Origin: Oscillospiraceae bacterium
GTDB lineage: Bacteria; Bacillota_A; Clostridia; Oscillospirales; Oscillospiraceae
DNA length: 64,000 nucleotides
Direction: 5' to 3'
Assembly: GCA_017516785.1 (NCBI GenBank)
Contig: JAFXAV010000028.1
Location: 62,001-126,000 of the forward strand
This document shows, piece after piece, positions 38,348 through 46,549 of the stretch; within the stretch, counting starts at the first letter, position 1, and each line of letters opens with the position of its first letter. The position numbers were made by a program, and so were the translations under genes. Under the pieces are notes generated by a model. It had not been told where the DNA came from and searched no databases. It saw only the letters and a list, made by a program, of their open reading frames with translations.

Positions 38348-39133
38348 TTACTTTTCCCACGGCAGCTCCGTGAGGATCTCTTCGCCCCAAATGGGGATCA
38401 TGCTGTCTTTCATGAACACGGGCTTTCCCCTGGCCTGGAACTCCCGGACGACATCCTCGATCCAGGACCGTTCGGGAACGACCTTGTCCTTCCGGTTTCC
38501 GGTTTCGGCACCGAGGATGATCCAGTCGATGTAGTCGGCGGTGATCTTGCCGTGTTCGTTGGGGTCTGCGCTTCCGATGGGCTCCAGGATCGGCTCCATG
38601 CTGATGAAGGTGTGGTACTCCTCAGCCCAGAAGGCTTCCATGTAGGGGTCAGTCATTGTGGAGCCGTACCAGTATTCATCCCCCTTGGGGAGCAGTCCCT
38701 TCTCTGCCAGTTCCATGTACCGATGCGGGTTCTTGGTCAGGAACAGGTAGCGGTGGCCGGGAGCAGCCTTGCAAGCGTCGAACACCTTGACGATCCATTC
38801 CTCAGGCACCCATTCGCCGAACAGGTCAGCCATCGAACAGACAAAGATGGTCTTGCCAAAGCCCTTGGTGGCAGGGTCATTCAGGCGATACTCATGCAGT
38901 GTCGGGGTAAAGCCGTATGGATAGGCTGCGTTGCGAGTCTTACCGTTGCTGTCGGTAACCTGGAGCCGTTCTTTCAGGGCAACGACCTTTTCCGGGGCTG
39001 TGCCGTCGGGAGAATCGTTGCACCCCTTGAAGCGGTTGGCTGTCCCCCTGGCGTAGCAGTAGGGACAGGTATGGTAACAACCGCTTACGGGGTTCCATGA
39101 AGAATCACACCATTCGATTTTCGTCTTCTCCAT
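38348..39133 (-). CDS. DUF5131 (Gp37/Gp68-like) radical-SAM-like protein
   Basis: 261 residues. MEKTKIEWCDSSWNPVSGCYHTCPYCYARGTANRF carries the C-x3-C-x2-C cluster of radical SAM enzymes; TPTLHEYRLNDPATKGFGKTIFVCSMADLFGEWVPEEWI, RYLFLTKNPHRY, EYHTFISMEPIL and WIILGAETGNRKDKVVPERSWIEDVVREFQARGKPVFMKDS are the conserved blocks of DUF5131. The family is spread among phages and its reaction is unknown. It lies next to RtcB and SSB, suggesting a nucleic acid substrate (inference). Confidence 0.88.
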   Translation of the reverse strand: MEKTKIEWCDSSWNPVSGCYHTCPYCYARGTANRFKGCNDSPDGTAPEKVVALKERLQVTDSNGKTRNAAYPYGFTPTLHEYRLNDPATKGFGKTIFVCSMADLFGEWVPEEWIVKVFDACKAAPGHRYLFLTKNPHRYMELAEKGLLPKGDEYWYGSTMTDPYMEAFWAEEYHTFISMEPILEPIGSADPNEHGKITADYIDWIILGAETGNRKDKVVPERSWIEDVVREFQARGKPVFMKDSMIPIWGEEILTELPWEK

Positions 39134-39145
39134 GGTTACCTCCTA

Positions 39146-39595
39146 TCAGAACGGGAGCTGGGCGTCATCGTCGTCCAGTTCAGCGAAGTCACTGCCGGGT
39201 GCGGAGTAACCACCGTATTCGCCACCACCGTAGCTATTACTGCCGTAGTCACCGCCGCTGGAGCTGCTGTCGTTCTTCTTGCTGTCTCCGAAATAGCAGT
39301 TGTCTGCCACGACTTCAGCAGTGCGGCGCTTGTTACCTTCCTTGTCGGTCCAGCTTCTGATCTGAAGCCGACCGGAAACCACGATCATAGAGCCTTTGTG
39401 GAAATACTTGCTGACAAATTCACCGGTATTGCGCCAAGCTACGCAGTCAATGAAGTCGGTCTCCCGATCCTGTCCCTCGGCTTTGTAGTCCCGGTCGACT
39501 GCGACGGTGAAGCTGGCTACTGCGACACCGCTTCCGGTTCTCCGCAGTTCAGGATCACGGGTCAGACGACCCATGATGGTGATGTGGTTTAACAT
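39146..39595 (-). CDS. ssb: Single-stranded DNA-binding protein
   Basis: 149 residues. The OB fold (MLNHITIMGRLTRDPELRRTGSGVAVASFTVAVDRDY, TDFIDCVAWRNTGEFVSKYFHKGSMIVVSGRLQIRSWTDKEGNKRRTAEVVADNCYF) is standard. A Gly/Ser/Tyr-rich linker leads to the acidic interaction tail DDDDAQLPF. It coats single strands during replication and annealing by the Bet-like protein and recruits partners through the tail. Overlaps the HNH gene by 7 nt. Confidence 0.96.
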   Translation of the reverse strand: MLNHITIMGRLTRDPELRRTGSGVAVASFTVAVDRDYKAEGQDRETDFIDCVAWRNTGEFVSKYFHKGSMIVVSGRLQIRSWTDKEGNKRRTAEVVADNCYFGDSKKNDSSSSGGDYGSNSYGGGEYGGYSAPGSDFAELDDDDAQLPF

Positions 39596-40287
39596 TCAAT
39601 TTCCTCCTTATCGGATTTCAGTCCGTAGATCTTGCAAAGGAACTTGTCGAGGATGACACCCTTCGACAGATGGTACACGGCGTAGAACTCCCGGTCACCG
39701 ATGTTGTGGAGTTCTGTATGGTGTCCACGACAGAGCGGGAGGACTTCCATTCCTTCGTGGATCATTTCCTCACGGTCGCCGCCCATGCCCACTCGGTCTA
39801 CATGGTGCAGGTCGCAATGCTGACCGCAGATACAGCACTTCTTGTGGGTCAGGCAGGCGTAGATGTAGTCGTGGATGTCATCCACAAAGTCGATCAGAGA
39901 GAAGCTACACGGGATCTCCCAGTCGAGGATGAACCTGACAAGAAACCTTTGGTAGGCACATACCAGGGACATCGGGGCGTTGGAGAGGGAGAAGATCTTG
40001 TCAGCCGTTTCTTCCAGATCCTCGGCGAGGAACTTGATCTTCGTCCACTCCTTCGTCGGGTCGACACCCATGCCCGTGTGCTTTGCGATCTCCCGAATCA
40101 GCTTGTAGCAGGTACGCCGCTGCTTATCGGATAAGGGTCGGCCGTCGATCATCTGGATGTTGCACTCCTGATACTCCCGCCTGACCATGACCATCCAGTC
40201 CGGGTAGACTGCCTTGATGGTCACTTCCTGCGTTCTGGGATCGTAGTCGACGATCCGACCCTTAATAACATCAATGGGTGATTTCAT
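39589..40287 (-). CDS. HNH endonuclease of the phage recombination module
   Basis: 232 residues from ATG 40287 (longer readings overlap little but lack a better site). The C-terminal HNH motif is clear: KKCCICGQHCDLHHVDRVGMGG, then GMEVLPLCRGHHTELHNIGDREFYAVYHL. The N-terminal 140 residues (IKGRIVDYDPRTQEVTIKAVYPDW, RRTCYKLIREIAKHTGMGVDPTKEWTKIKFL) match the putative HNHc nuclease family found beside ssb and rusA in phages. It probably processes recombination or replication intermediates. Confidence 0.85.
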   Translation of the reverse strand: MKSPIDVIKGRIVDYDPRTQEVTIKAVYPDWMVMVRREYQECNIQMIDGRPLSDKQRRTCYKLIREIAKHTGMGVDPTKEWTKIKFLAEDLEETADKIFSLSNAPMSLVCAYQRFLVRFILDWEIPCSFSLIDFVDDIHDYIYACLTHKKCCICGQHCDLHHVDRVGMGGDREEMIHEGMEVLPLCRGHHTELHNIGDREFYAVYHLSKGVILDKFLCKIYGLKSDKEEIEC

Positions 40288-40314
40288 GTTGCCCTCCCTC
40301 ACCCGGGGAGGGGC

Positions 40315-41157
40315 TTACTCCTCCTCGGGATCTTCATAGTCCAGAATGTCGGCTTCGCTCTCCACCTCTTCGGCGTCAGGCTGAGCGGTGTCCTCCGCAG
40401 GTTCCTCGCCATCGGTTGCAGGAGCGTCGATTTCGAACAGAATTGCGTTGCAGTCCTCGCATTCGATAGAGACACTCACGATCTCGTCATCGCCATATCC
40501 AACGCACACGACATCATGACCGACGTGGGAAGCCAGCTTCTCAGCGGAGCAGTAGAAGGGATTCTCCTCACTGGTCGCAGAGGACAGGACCACACGGTTA
40601 TCCTTGGTGCGGACGGTGTAGTTGCCCATAGCTTCGGTGACGAACATCACCTCTCCGATGAACTGGCTCAGCCAGCCGAAGGGAGTGCTGACATCCAGCT
40701 TCTCTCTTTCTTCCTCCTCGGTGGGAGCAGGCAGGGAGCGAGAATCGTCGGGCAGATCGGTGAAACGGCCCCAGGGCTCTTCCTCAACTGTTTCATAGTC
40801 ATCGTCGAACATACTTGTCTGACCGCCGGTGAACTGACGCAGAACGAAGCGTTCCTCATCGGGGTCCCAGACCATGGCGTACTCACCGCCGAGCTGACCA
40901 GTTGCCTTATCCTTGATCTGCATAACGGAATTGACTTCATGCTTGAAGGTAGGACGGTTGAACTCCTGGATGCTGTCGCCCACAGTCATGGACCGCTTGT
41001 CCAGGCTGACAGTCAGCTTCAGGGTGATGGTTGCGTCGGTGGCACCCTTCATCTCCATGTTGCCGATGGTTCGGTTAAGGATGGAGTCAAAGTCCTTCTT
41101 CAGGTTGGAGAAGGTATCCTCGTTCAGACTGAGGATCAGGTCATTCTTGTTTGCCAT
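40315..41157 (-). CDS. Acidic phage protein of the recombination operon
   Basis: 280 residues from ATG 41157. MANKNDLILSLNEDTFSNLKKDFDSILNRTIGNMEMKGATDATITLKLTVSLDKRSMT and RPTFKHEVNSVMQIKDKATGQLGGEYAMVWDPDEERFVLRQFTGGQTSMFDDDYE form a conserved front half seen in other Clostridia phages. The C-terminus is highly acidic (ADILDYEDPEEE). There is no enzymatic motif. Its place between rusA-type and HNH genes suggests a DNA mimic or a replication accessory; that is inference only. Confidence 0.68.
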   Translation of the reverse strand: MANKNDLILSLNEDTFSNLKKDFDSILNRTIGNMEMKGATDATITLKLTVSLDKRSMTVGDSIQEFNRPTFKHEVNSVMQIKDKATGQLGGEYAMVWDPDEERFVLRQFTGGQTSMFDDDYETVEEEPWGRFTDLPDDSRSLPAPTEEEEREKLDVSTPFGWLSQFIGEVMFVTEAMGNYTVRTKDNRVVLSSATSEENPFYCSAEKLASHVGHDVVCVGYGDDEIVSVSIECEDCNAILFEIDAPATDGEEPAEDTAQPDAEEVESEADILDYEDPEEE

Positions 41158-41179
41158 TTGGATTTCCTTCCTTTCAAAA

Positions 41180-41419
41180 TCATATTGTGTTTTCACGGAT
41201 GTACTTATTTCTGCAGGACTCTCCGCAGAAATCGTGCCACCGATCATCTACTTTCGTAGTGATCCAACCACGCTTCTTACGGAGTGCCTGCCGATGCCCT
41301 TTGGCATTGTTGGCGCTTTCTTCGCTGTCAAAGCGAAACTTGACGGTCTTACCGCAGCAGTCGCAGGAGTATTCAGCGGCTCCCTCCCAGAAACCGTCAA
41401 AAACGAGTTCTCGGCTCAT
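41180..41419 (-). CDS. Small zinc-finger-like protein
   Basis: 79 residues, MSRELVFDGFWEGAAEYSCDCCGKTVKFRFDSEESANNAKGHRQALRKKRGWITTKVDDRWHDFCGESCRNKYIRENTI. CDCC...FCGESC gives a likely zinc site. The start overlaps the RusA stop by 4 nt. Function unknown. Confidence 0.7.
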   Translation of the reverse strand: MSRELVFDGFWEGAAEYSCDCCGKTVKFRFDSEESANNAKGHRQALRKKRGWITTKVDDRWHDFCGESCRNKYIRENTI

Positions 41420-41841
41420 GCGGTCACCTCCTGGGCTTCCTGGATCGTGACCACCACTCTGGGCTGGTCACTGTAAAACTTCCTGACCTGAGCATCAACG
41501 ACCTGCTTATCGTCGTGATAGGCAATGCCGTTGAGGGCATCACAGATGATCTTGCCGATGTTATCCCAGTCACATTTCACGATGGGTCTGACCTTGTGGG
41601 TTCTCATGGCTTCCTTCATCTTTTTGCTCTTGCTCTTGGGAATCGGGAAGTATGCGACGATGCGGACCTCCAACTGAGCGTCGTCATCGAACTTGAAGTT
41701 TCTGCAATGCTGGTAGTACATGACCTTCACCAGATTCTCATAGTTCGTGGTCTGCTCCGGGGTGTAGGTGTGGCCGCTCTCGGTGGTGCGATGCCGCCCT
41801 TTGCCCTTCGGATCTCCGGGAACGATGAACTTAACCTTCAT
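41416..41841 (-). CDS. rusA: RusA-like Holliday junction resolvase
   Basis: 141 residues. The RusA fold is plain: FIVPGDPKGKGRHRTTESGHTYTPEQTTNYENLVKVMY at the start, PKSKSKKMKEAMRTHKVRPIVKCDWDNIGKIICDALNGIAYHDDKQVVDAQVRKFYSDQPRVVV with the catalytic Asp residues in KCDWDN and YHDDKQV. It resolves recombination junctions before packaging. Overlaps neighbours by 4 and 11 nt. Confidence 0.93.
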   Translation of the reverse strand: MKVKFIVPGDPKGKGRHRTTESGHTYTPEQTTNYENLVKVMYYQHCRNFKFDDDAQLEVRIVAYFPIPKSKSKKMKEAMRTHKVRPIVKCDWDNIGKIICDALNGIAYHDDKQVVDAQVRKFYSDQPRVVVTIQEAQEVTA

Positions 41842-42025
41842 CCGGTGTACCTCCCTTCGCTTCGTCGTCTACGGGCCTGCATCCGACGAAGTATTCATAG
41901 CTTTTGCCGTTCTTCTTCCGTCGGACAGGCTTGACCTCGTAACCGTTCTTGTACAGGATCGAAGCAACGGTCACCCGGTCGGCTTCGTTTCCGATCTTCA
42001 GAAGAATCATCTCTGTGTTACTCAT
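41831..42025 (-). CDS. Small phage protein
   Basis: 64 residues from ATG 42025. MSNTEMILLKIGNEADRVTVASILYKNGYEVKPVRRKKNGKSYEYFVGCRPVDDEAKGGTPDEG, a beta-alpha-beta-beta pattern with a basic turn (RRKKNGKSYEYFV). It is coupled to rusA by an 11-nt overlap. Function unknown. Confidence 0.62.
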   Translation of the reverse strand: MSNTEMILLKIGNEADRVTVASILYKNGYEVKPVRRKKNGKSYEYFVGCRPVDDEAKGGTPDEG

Positions 42026-42036
42026 TTCTCCTCCTA

Positions 42037-42927
42037 TCAGTCCCCGAGCAGCGATGCCATATCGGTGAACCGCTTGTTCGCTTCCACCCGTCGCCAACTG
42101 GGGCCGGAGAACTGCATCGGGTAACAGGTTTCAAAGATGCGGTCGTAGATGCGGCAGTACCGGATGTCGACTTCATCTTTCATCTGATCCATCGTGAGGT
42201 TCGTGGTAACGATCATCGGGAGTTTCTTCCGGTATCGGCTGTCGATGATGCTGTACACCTTTTCCAGAGCGAAGTCGGAACTCCGTTCCGCTCCGAGGTC
42301 GTCGAAGATGACAAGCTGGGCACTGTTCACCAGGGAGATGATCTGATCCTGCGTCATCTTCTTCGACTCAATATCCTTGATGATCTCTACGAAGGAAACC
42401 ATCACGACCGGAACGACCCGGCTCAGGAGGTAGTTGGCAATGGCAGCGGCGGCGTAACTCTTGCCAGTACCGACATTGCCCCACATCAGGAGCCCCTGAT
42501 TTTTGTCCACCATCTCAGCGAACTTCTCAGCATACCGGATGCAGAGCCTGAGGTTCTTCTCGTTGAACTTGGTTCGCTCCAGGACTTCAAATCTGACATC
42601 CTTGAACTTAGCATCGATCAGGCTCACCGATCTGAGACGGATGATCTTATCCCGGTTATCGATCTCCTGCTTCCGGGCTGCCTTCTCCCTCTCCGCTCTG
42701 CGATCACACTCGCAGGAGGTGGTGGTCAGCAGCTTGCTCATACAGTCGGGGGTCGGGTTGGGAACCTCAATGTAGGTCTGCATCGGCTGATGGCATACAC
42801 CGCAGACAAGCAATCCATCCTCGTTGATGTAGTCAACCGCTTTTCTGACCTGCTTCCGCAGACAGCTTTGGCAAATCGCCTTCATCTGGTCGTATGGGTT
42901 GAACATCATCTTCGGCAGATCTTCCAT
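42037..42927 (-). CDS. DnaC/IstB-like helicase loader
   Basis: 296 residues. The N-terminus has cysteine pairs (CQSCLRKQVRKAVDY, CGVCHQPMQ, CECDRRAEREK). The AAA+ core has Walker A GNVGTGKSYAAAAIANYLL, Walker B AQLVIFDDLGAERSSDFALEKVYSIIDSRYRKKLPMIVTTNLT and an arginine finger region. It loads the host replicative helicase at the phage origin with the initiator encoded directly upstream (1-nt overlap of stop and start). Confidence 0.92.
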   Translation of the reverse strand: MEDLPKMMFNPYDQMKAICQSCLRKQVRKAVDYINEDGLLVCGVCHQPMQTYIEVPNPTPDCMSKLLTTTSCECDRRAEREKAARKQEIDNRDKIIRLRSVSLIDAKFKDVRFEVLERTKFNEKNLRLCIRYAEKFAEMVDKNQGLLMWGNVGTGKSYAAAAIANYLLSRVVPVVMVSFVEIIKDIESKKMTQDQIISLVNSAQLVIFDDLGAERSSDFALEKVYSIIDSRYRKKLPMIVTTNLTMDQMKDEVDIRYCRIYDRIFETCYPMQFSGPSWRRVEANKRFTDMASLLGD

Positions 42928-43781
42928 CAGGTTACCCCCTTTCCATATTCTGCGAACGGGTTGCTACCGTCGGGGACGGTGGCTTCCGGGGATGCGGTGG
43001 GCTTCTTGGGCAAGTAGTCCACAAACGGGGTGTTCTCGCTCAGGAAAGTCTTCGGGTGCTTGATATAGTTCTTATCAGTGTGCTGTCTGGCACACTGAAG
43101 AGCGTAGTTCTTTGCGGCGGTCATCAAATCCTCCGCTGACCAGCCATCATTGCGTCTGGCTTGATACTTCTTAAACGCCTCACCCTTGCCAATCTGCCTT
43201 GGGTACGCCTTCCAGAACTCTTCAAATTCAGGTCCGTAGTTCGTGACCTTTCTCTTCGGTTTCGCGGGCGTTTCAGGCGGAGGATCGGTGGGCGGGGCAC
43301 TTTCTTCGTGTTCTTTCGTGACATTCTGTGGAATGTCCGCAGGACTGTCCGTTGGACTGTCCTCAGACGGGGCATCTTCGGGTTCAGGAGCGGGAGGAAC
43401 TTTTCCTTTTTCACGACTTTTCCGTTTCCGGTTCATGTCGGCCTCCCTTCGTTCTTTGGCTTTGTACCACTGATCCTGCCAGACCTCCCAGTCGTGGATG
43501 TAAATACCATCTCCCGCTTCGTCGATCCACCCACTCTCAATGAGTGCATCGACAATTTCAGCGAGAGCTAATCGGCTCCGTTTGGAGGAGCCGGATAGTG
43601 CAATCTCAATGTCCGTTCTATCGGCATACGGGACAAGGCCGAACTTGTCTGCATTGTCAAGTCCCCAGAGCCACAGAGAGACGAGGATACCCTCGGCTTC
43701 CCACTGTGAGCATCCGAGCAGATTAGTGAACTGCCGCAGCTTTGGACCGACAATGCTCTGATGTACACTTATCCATGCCAT
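42927..43781 (-). CDS. Replication initiator / replisome organiser (DnaD-like)
   Basis: 284 residues. The N-terminal winged-helix part (MAWISVHQSIVGPKLRQFTNLLGCSQWEAEGILVSLWLWGLDNADKFGLV, ALAEIVDALIESGWIDEAGDGIYIHDWEVWQDQW) is typical of phage replisome organisers. A disordered acidic Pro/Ser linker (residues 130-180) is encoded by 12-bp DNA repeats at 43331-43368. The C-terminus FEEFWKAYPRQIGKGEAFKKYQARRNDGWSAEDLMTAAKNYALQC is also common in the group. Repeats inside an initiator gene are the classic site of a phage origin. Confidence 0.85.
   Translation of the reverse strand: MAWISVHQSIVGPKLRQFTNLLGCSQWEAEGILVSLWLWGLDNADKFGLVPYADRTDIEIALSGSSKRSRLALAEIVDALIESGWIDEAGDGIYIHDWEVWQDQWYKAKERREADMNRKRKSREKGKVPPAPEPEDAPSEDSPTDSPADIPQNVTKEHEESAPPTDPPPETPAKPKRKVTNYGPEFEEFWKAYPRQIGKGEAFKKYQARRNDGWSAEDLMTAAKNYALQCARQHTDKNYIKHPKTFLSENTPFVDYLPKKPTASPEATVPDGSNPFAEYGKGVT
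43331..43368 (-). repeat. Iteron-like 12-mers inside the initiator gene (candidate origin)
   Basis: On the plus strand three units, gaatgtccgca, ggactgtccgtt and ggactgtcctca, run head to tail in the linker-coding part of the initiator gene. The 38-bp block agrees with 3175-3212 at 33 positions. Protein-level reading is SPTDSPADIP-like, so codon repeats alone could explain it, but the recurrence in two non-coding places argues for a DNA-level role. Confidence 0.6.
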
Positions 43782-43833
43782 TTCATCACCTGCCTATCTT
43801 CTGGCGGTTACCCGCCGTGTTTGGGGTTCCGCC

Positions 43834-44709
43834 TTATTCGGCAGGAGCTTCGCTTGCTGCTTCGGCTTCAGCAGCCCTGGTGTCCTCCGCAATCTCCATC
43901 AGGCGAGCAAGCACCTTGTTGTAGATGGACATGGACATTCCGGTGGTGGTCTCACGACCGAACTCAGCCAGAACAGCTTTCAGGACGCCATTGGCATTTT
44001 GACCGAAGTGCTGCTGAGCCATGGCAAACAGCGCCTGACGCTGCTCCTTGGATGCAGGGGGATCTTCCTGGGTAGGCATATCCACGATTTCGCCATCCAC
44101 AACAGGGATGGCACCGGATGCCATCATCTCCTCTTCGGAGTAGATGCCCTCGTAGTCCTTGGGGAACGCTTCTCTGACACACTGGCTGGTGGCGACCTTG
44201 ACGATCATGGTTGCCGGCTTGGTCTTCCAGTTGGCCTGTCCCTTGTCATACTCACTCAGGGCGACTTCCTTGTATGCAGTGCGTTCCTTGCCGTTCCGCA
44301 TGAAGTACACACGACACCAGCCACCGATCAGGGTTTCGCCGGGGTAGATGCAACAGCCCTCTTTCTGAATGACCTCATTGCCCCGGACGACGGTGATGCC
44401 CTCCTCCTTGTACAGGTAGTCGGGATGCTCAAATGCACGACGGAGGTAAGCACCCTTGCCAACCACCATCTGTGCGGGTTCGTTGCCGAACTTGATGCAG
44501 TAGACCTCACCGGATGCCAGAGGGTTCAGCTTCTGCATCTTACAGGTGTTCATAAAGAACACGATCTCCTGATCGGAGATCTTTTCAGGGTTGCCCCGTA
44601 CGAGGTATCTCTTTACGAACTGAAGATCCAGTTCAACCCGAGTACCGAGCACATCGTAGCTGACACACAGGGCGTTCTGTTCAGCCTTGCTCAATGCGGT
44701 AGATGCCAT
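43834..44709 (-). CDS. bet: Phage recombination protein Bet (RecT/Redbeta superfamily)
   Basis: 291 residues. The Bet family blocks are present: DQEIVFFMNTCKMQKLNPLASGEVYCIKFGNEPAQMVVGKGAYLRRAFEHPDYLYKEEGITVV, GGWCRVYFMRNGKERTAYKEVALSEYDKGQANWKTKPATMIVKVATSQCVREAFPKDYEGIYSEEEM. It anneals single strands during recombination-dependent replication. The C-terminal 90 residues differ from lambda Bet and include a helical KEQRQALFAMAQQHFG segment. It works with the PD-(D/E)XK nuclease and SSB in this operon. Confidence 0.93.
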   Translation of the reverse strand: MASTALSKAEQNALCVSYDVLGTRVELDLQFVKRYLVRGNPEKISDQEIVFFMNTCKMQKLNPLASGEVYCIKFGNEPAQMVVGKGAYLRRAFEHPDYLYKEEGITVVRGNEVIQKEGCCIYPGETLIGGWCRVYFMRNGKERTAYKEVALSEYDKGQANWKTKPATMIVKVATSQCVREAFPKDYEGIYSEEEMMASGAIPVVDGEIVDMPTQEDPPASKEQRQALFAMAQQHFGQNANGVLKAVLAEFGRETTTGMSMSIYNKVLARLMEIAEDTRAAEAEAASEAPAE

Positions 44710-44735
44710 ATCGTAACCTCCTATTAACTGCCGGG

Positions 44736-45446
44736 TTAAGCCCGGATGCTGACAGAGATGTCCTGTGCGAACTCAATGCCGGGGATCTTGATCTGACCCT
44801 TGGTGGCCTTAATCAGGTTCAGGACGACCTTTTCATCGACCGGGCGGATCACCATGCCGGCGATCTCGACAGGAACCTTACTGGGGTCGATGCTGGTAAT
44901 CTTCCAGACTTTACTGGTGGAGACACCTTCGACCTTGGGAGCCTTGCTTGCCACGGTGATACCAACAGAGGCATCGTCGTAGACCTCGGCTTCAGCCATA
45001 GCCATCTCGGCACCCATTGCATCGCCCTGCTGTTCCAGAGCGGCGGCTTCTGCCAACTTGCGGTCGGTTTCGGCCTGAGCCGCCCGACGAGCTGCTTCCT
45101 CCCGCTCCCGGCGTTCCCGCTCCTGCCGGGCCATATAGGTTGCCATCTTGCCCTTCAGGATTTTCTCCGCCTGCTCCAGGGGATCGAGCATCTTCTTCTT
45201 TTTGCCCAGAACATCGTCGTAGGTCTTCTTGGCGGACACCCGGAGGGGCTCCCAGTAGTCCTTGACCTTCTTCTGCATCTGTTTCAGGCTCTTGGTGATC
45301 TGAGCAGCCTGCTCGTAGCTGGCATTGTCGTGGACAATCACGCTACTGGCGTTCTGTTCGACCAGACTGACCTCCCGCCCCAACGACCGCTCTGCGGTGT
45401 CAAGGACAAGGGCGTTGCTACCATTGGTAGCGGTTGCTTCGTTCAT
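44736..45446 (-). CDS. Coiled-coil protein between exonuclease and Bet
   Basis: 236 residues. A long coiled coil (residues 45-150: QITKSLKQMQKKVKDYWEPLRVSAKKTYDDVLGKKKKMLDPLEQAEKILKGKMATYMARQERERREREEAARRAAQAE) precedes a compact C-terminus (VSTSKVWKITSIDPSKVPVEIAGMVIRPVDEKVVLNLIKATKGQIKIPGIEF). Proteins with this exact plan are regular members of RecT operons in Firmicutes phages and lack an assigned activity; a Gam-like role is a guess. Confidence 0.72.
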   Translation of the reverse strand: MNEATATNGSNALVLDTAERSLGREVSLVEQNASSVIVHDNASYEQAAQITKSLKQMQKKVKDYWEPLRVSAKKTYDDVLGKKKKMLDPLEQAEKILKGKMATYMARQERERREREEAARRAAQAETDRKLAEAAALEQQGDAMGAEMAMAEAEVYDDASVGITVASKAPKVEGVSTSKVWKITSIDPSKVPVEIAGMVIRPVDEKVVLNLIKATKGQIKIPGIEFAQDISVSIRA

Positions 45447-45464
45447 ACTGACACTTCCTTTCGT

Positions 45465-46100
45465 TTATTTATCGTAAGACTTGATGTAGTCATACACACA
45501 CTTCAAAGATCCGAACACTCTCCACCGCTGTCTGTCATTCGCCGGGTAGGAGATCGGCTTGAACTTTCCATCTCGCTTCAGATGGAGGATCATCTTCTGA
45601 TCGACCTTGATACCGTGGCTTTCCAAAGCCTTGGCATAGGCTTCGAGCTGTACACCGCAGGACATATCGCTGACGGTGTAGGTGGTCTTGACATCGATCA
45701 GGGTCAACTTGCCGTCGATGTAGCAGAGCAAGTCAATCGTTCCGCCGTAGCGGAGCAGCTTGTGGTAGATGCGGATCTCAGAGCCAACCACGATGGGCTG
45801 GGTCTCGATCCACCATTGGAGGAACGCATCGAAGTACGCCCGGTGCTCCGGTTCGACATCTTCAATGCCAAACTTGACGAAGTTCTCGATGGAATCGTGG
45901 ACGGAAGTTCCTTTGTCGGCGGCTCTCCTCAGGGTCTTCTCGCTGATACCTGCGTAATTTGCATCTTTCAGCGGCTCCATGACCTTTGACACACTCGGGA
46001 TCTCGATGCCATCCAGACGGTAGATGTGTCGGTCATCGTCAAAGGTAAGCTCAGGGAGCGTTGGGAATTCCAGAACCTTACCAGTCAGATCCATCTTCAT
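45465..46100 (-). CDS. PD-(D/E)XK exonuclease
   Basis: 211 residues. The nuclease motif is readable: an early Glu/His region (ADKGTSVHDSIENF), YGGTIDLLCYIDGKLTLIDVKTTYTV giving the D and D-x-K residues, then GVQLEAYAKALESHG with the Q-x3-Y motif of RecB/Cas4-like nucleases. IEIPSVSKVM at the start is also typical. It would resect DNA ends to feed the Bet-like annealing protein. ATG 46100 or 46094 may be used. Confidence 0.85.
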   Translation of the reverse strand: MKMDLTGKVLEFPTLPELTFDDDRHIYRLDGIEIPSVSKVMEPLKDANYAGISEKTLRRAADKGTSVHDSIENFVKFGIEDVEPEHRAYFDAFLQWWIETQPIVVGSEIRIYHKLLRYGGTIDLLCYIDGKLTLIDVKTTYTVSDMSCGVQLEAYAKALESHGIKVDQKMILHLKRDGKFKPISYPANDRQRWRVFGSLKCVYDYIKSYDK

Positions 46101-46326
46101 GGTCCTCTTCTCTGGCTGTGTTCCACTCGCCGCCCAAGAGCGGGATCAGAACACAGTACGGCATATCGTCGATACAGCTTTCGCAGTAACAGACTCCGTC
46201 GATCTTGGCATACTCGTCACCCGGAAAGATACCATCCCCACACCTGTAGCAAGTTTCCACCCGCTCGGGATCAGGTGCGTTAGGACACCGAGGATGACAT
46301 GGGGATTGCAAGCATTCGCTGCACAT
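46078..46326 (-). CDS. Small Cys-rich zinc-ribbon protein
   Basis: 82 residues from ATG 46326. MCSECLQSPCHPRCPNAPD, then ETCYRCGDGIFPGDEYAKIDGVCYCESCIDDM gives ten cysteines in CxxC-like pairs: a treble-clef or LIM-like zinc fold. It overlaps both neighbours (22 nt with the exonuclease). Function unknown. Confidence 0.7.
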   Translation of the reverse strand: MCSECLQSPCHPRCPNAPDPERVETCYRCGDGIFPGDEYAKIDGVCYCESCIDDMPYCVLIPLLGGEWNTAREEDHEDGSDW

Positions 46327-46537
46327 GGTTCGCAACTCCTTTCAGATTGATATCAAGACGAGAGTAGTAGTCGGCCAGCTCGTTCCGGAACAACACCGGG
46401 AGGTACTCCACCGGCCTATGAATCTGGTCAAGTTTCCGATAGGAATCCTTGAGGACTTCCAGCCAGACACCTTCGGGAATACGGGTACCCAACTTCTTTT
46501 CTGCGTCTTCAACGGCATCGACGATTTTTCGTGTCAT
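46280..46537 (-). CDS. Small helical phage protein
   Basis: 85 residues, MTRKIVDAVEDAEKKLGTRIPEGVWLEVLKDSYRKLDQIHRPVEYLPVLFRNELADYYSRLDINLKGVANHVQRMLAIPMSSSVS. Overlaps the zinc-ribbon gene by 47 nt, which is large but consistent with the dense packing here. No family recognised. Confidence 0.6.
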   Translation of the reverse strand: MTRKIVDAVEDAEKKLGTRIPEGVWLEVLKDSYRKLDQIHRPVEYLPVLFRNELADYYSRLDINLKGVANHVQRMLAIPMSSSVS

Positions 46538-46549
46538 GTTCTCCCCTCC

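Noticed and set aside
40315..41157. Anti-CRISPR or DNA-mimic assignment for the acidic protein
   Set aside because: Only the acidic tail supports it; no specific similarity can be seen.
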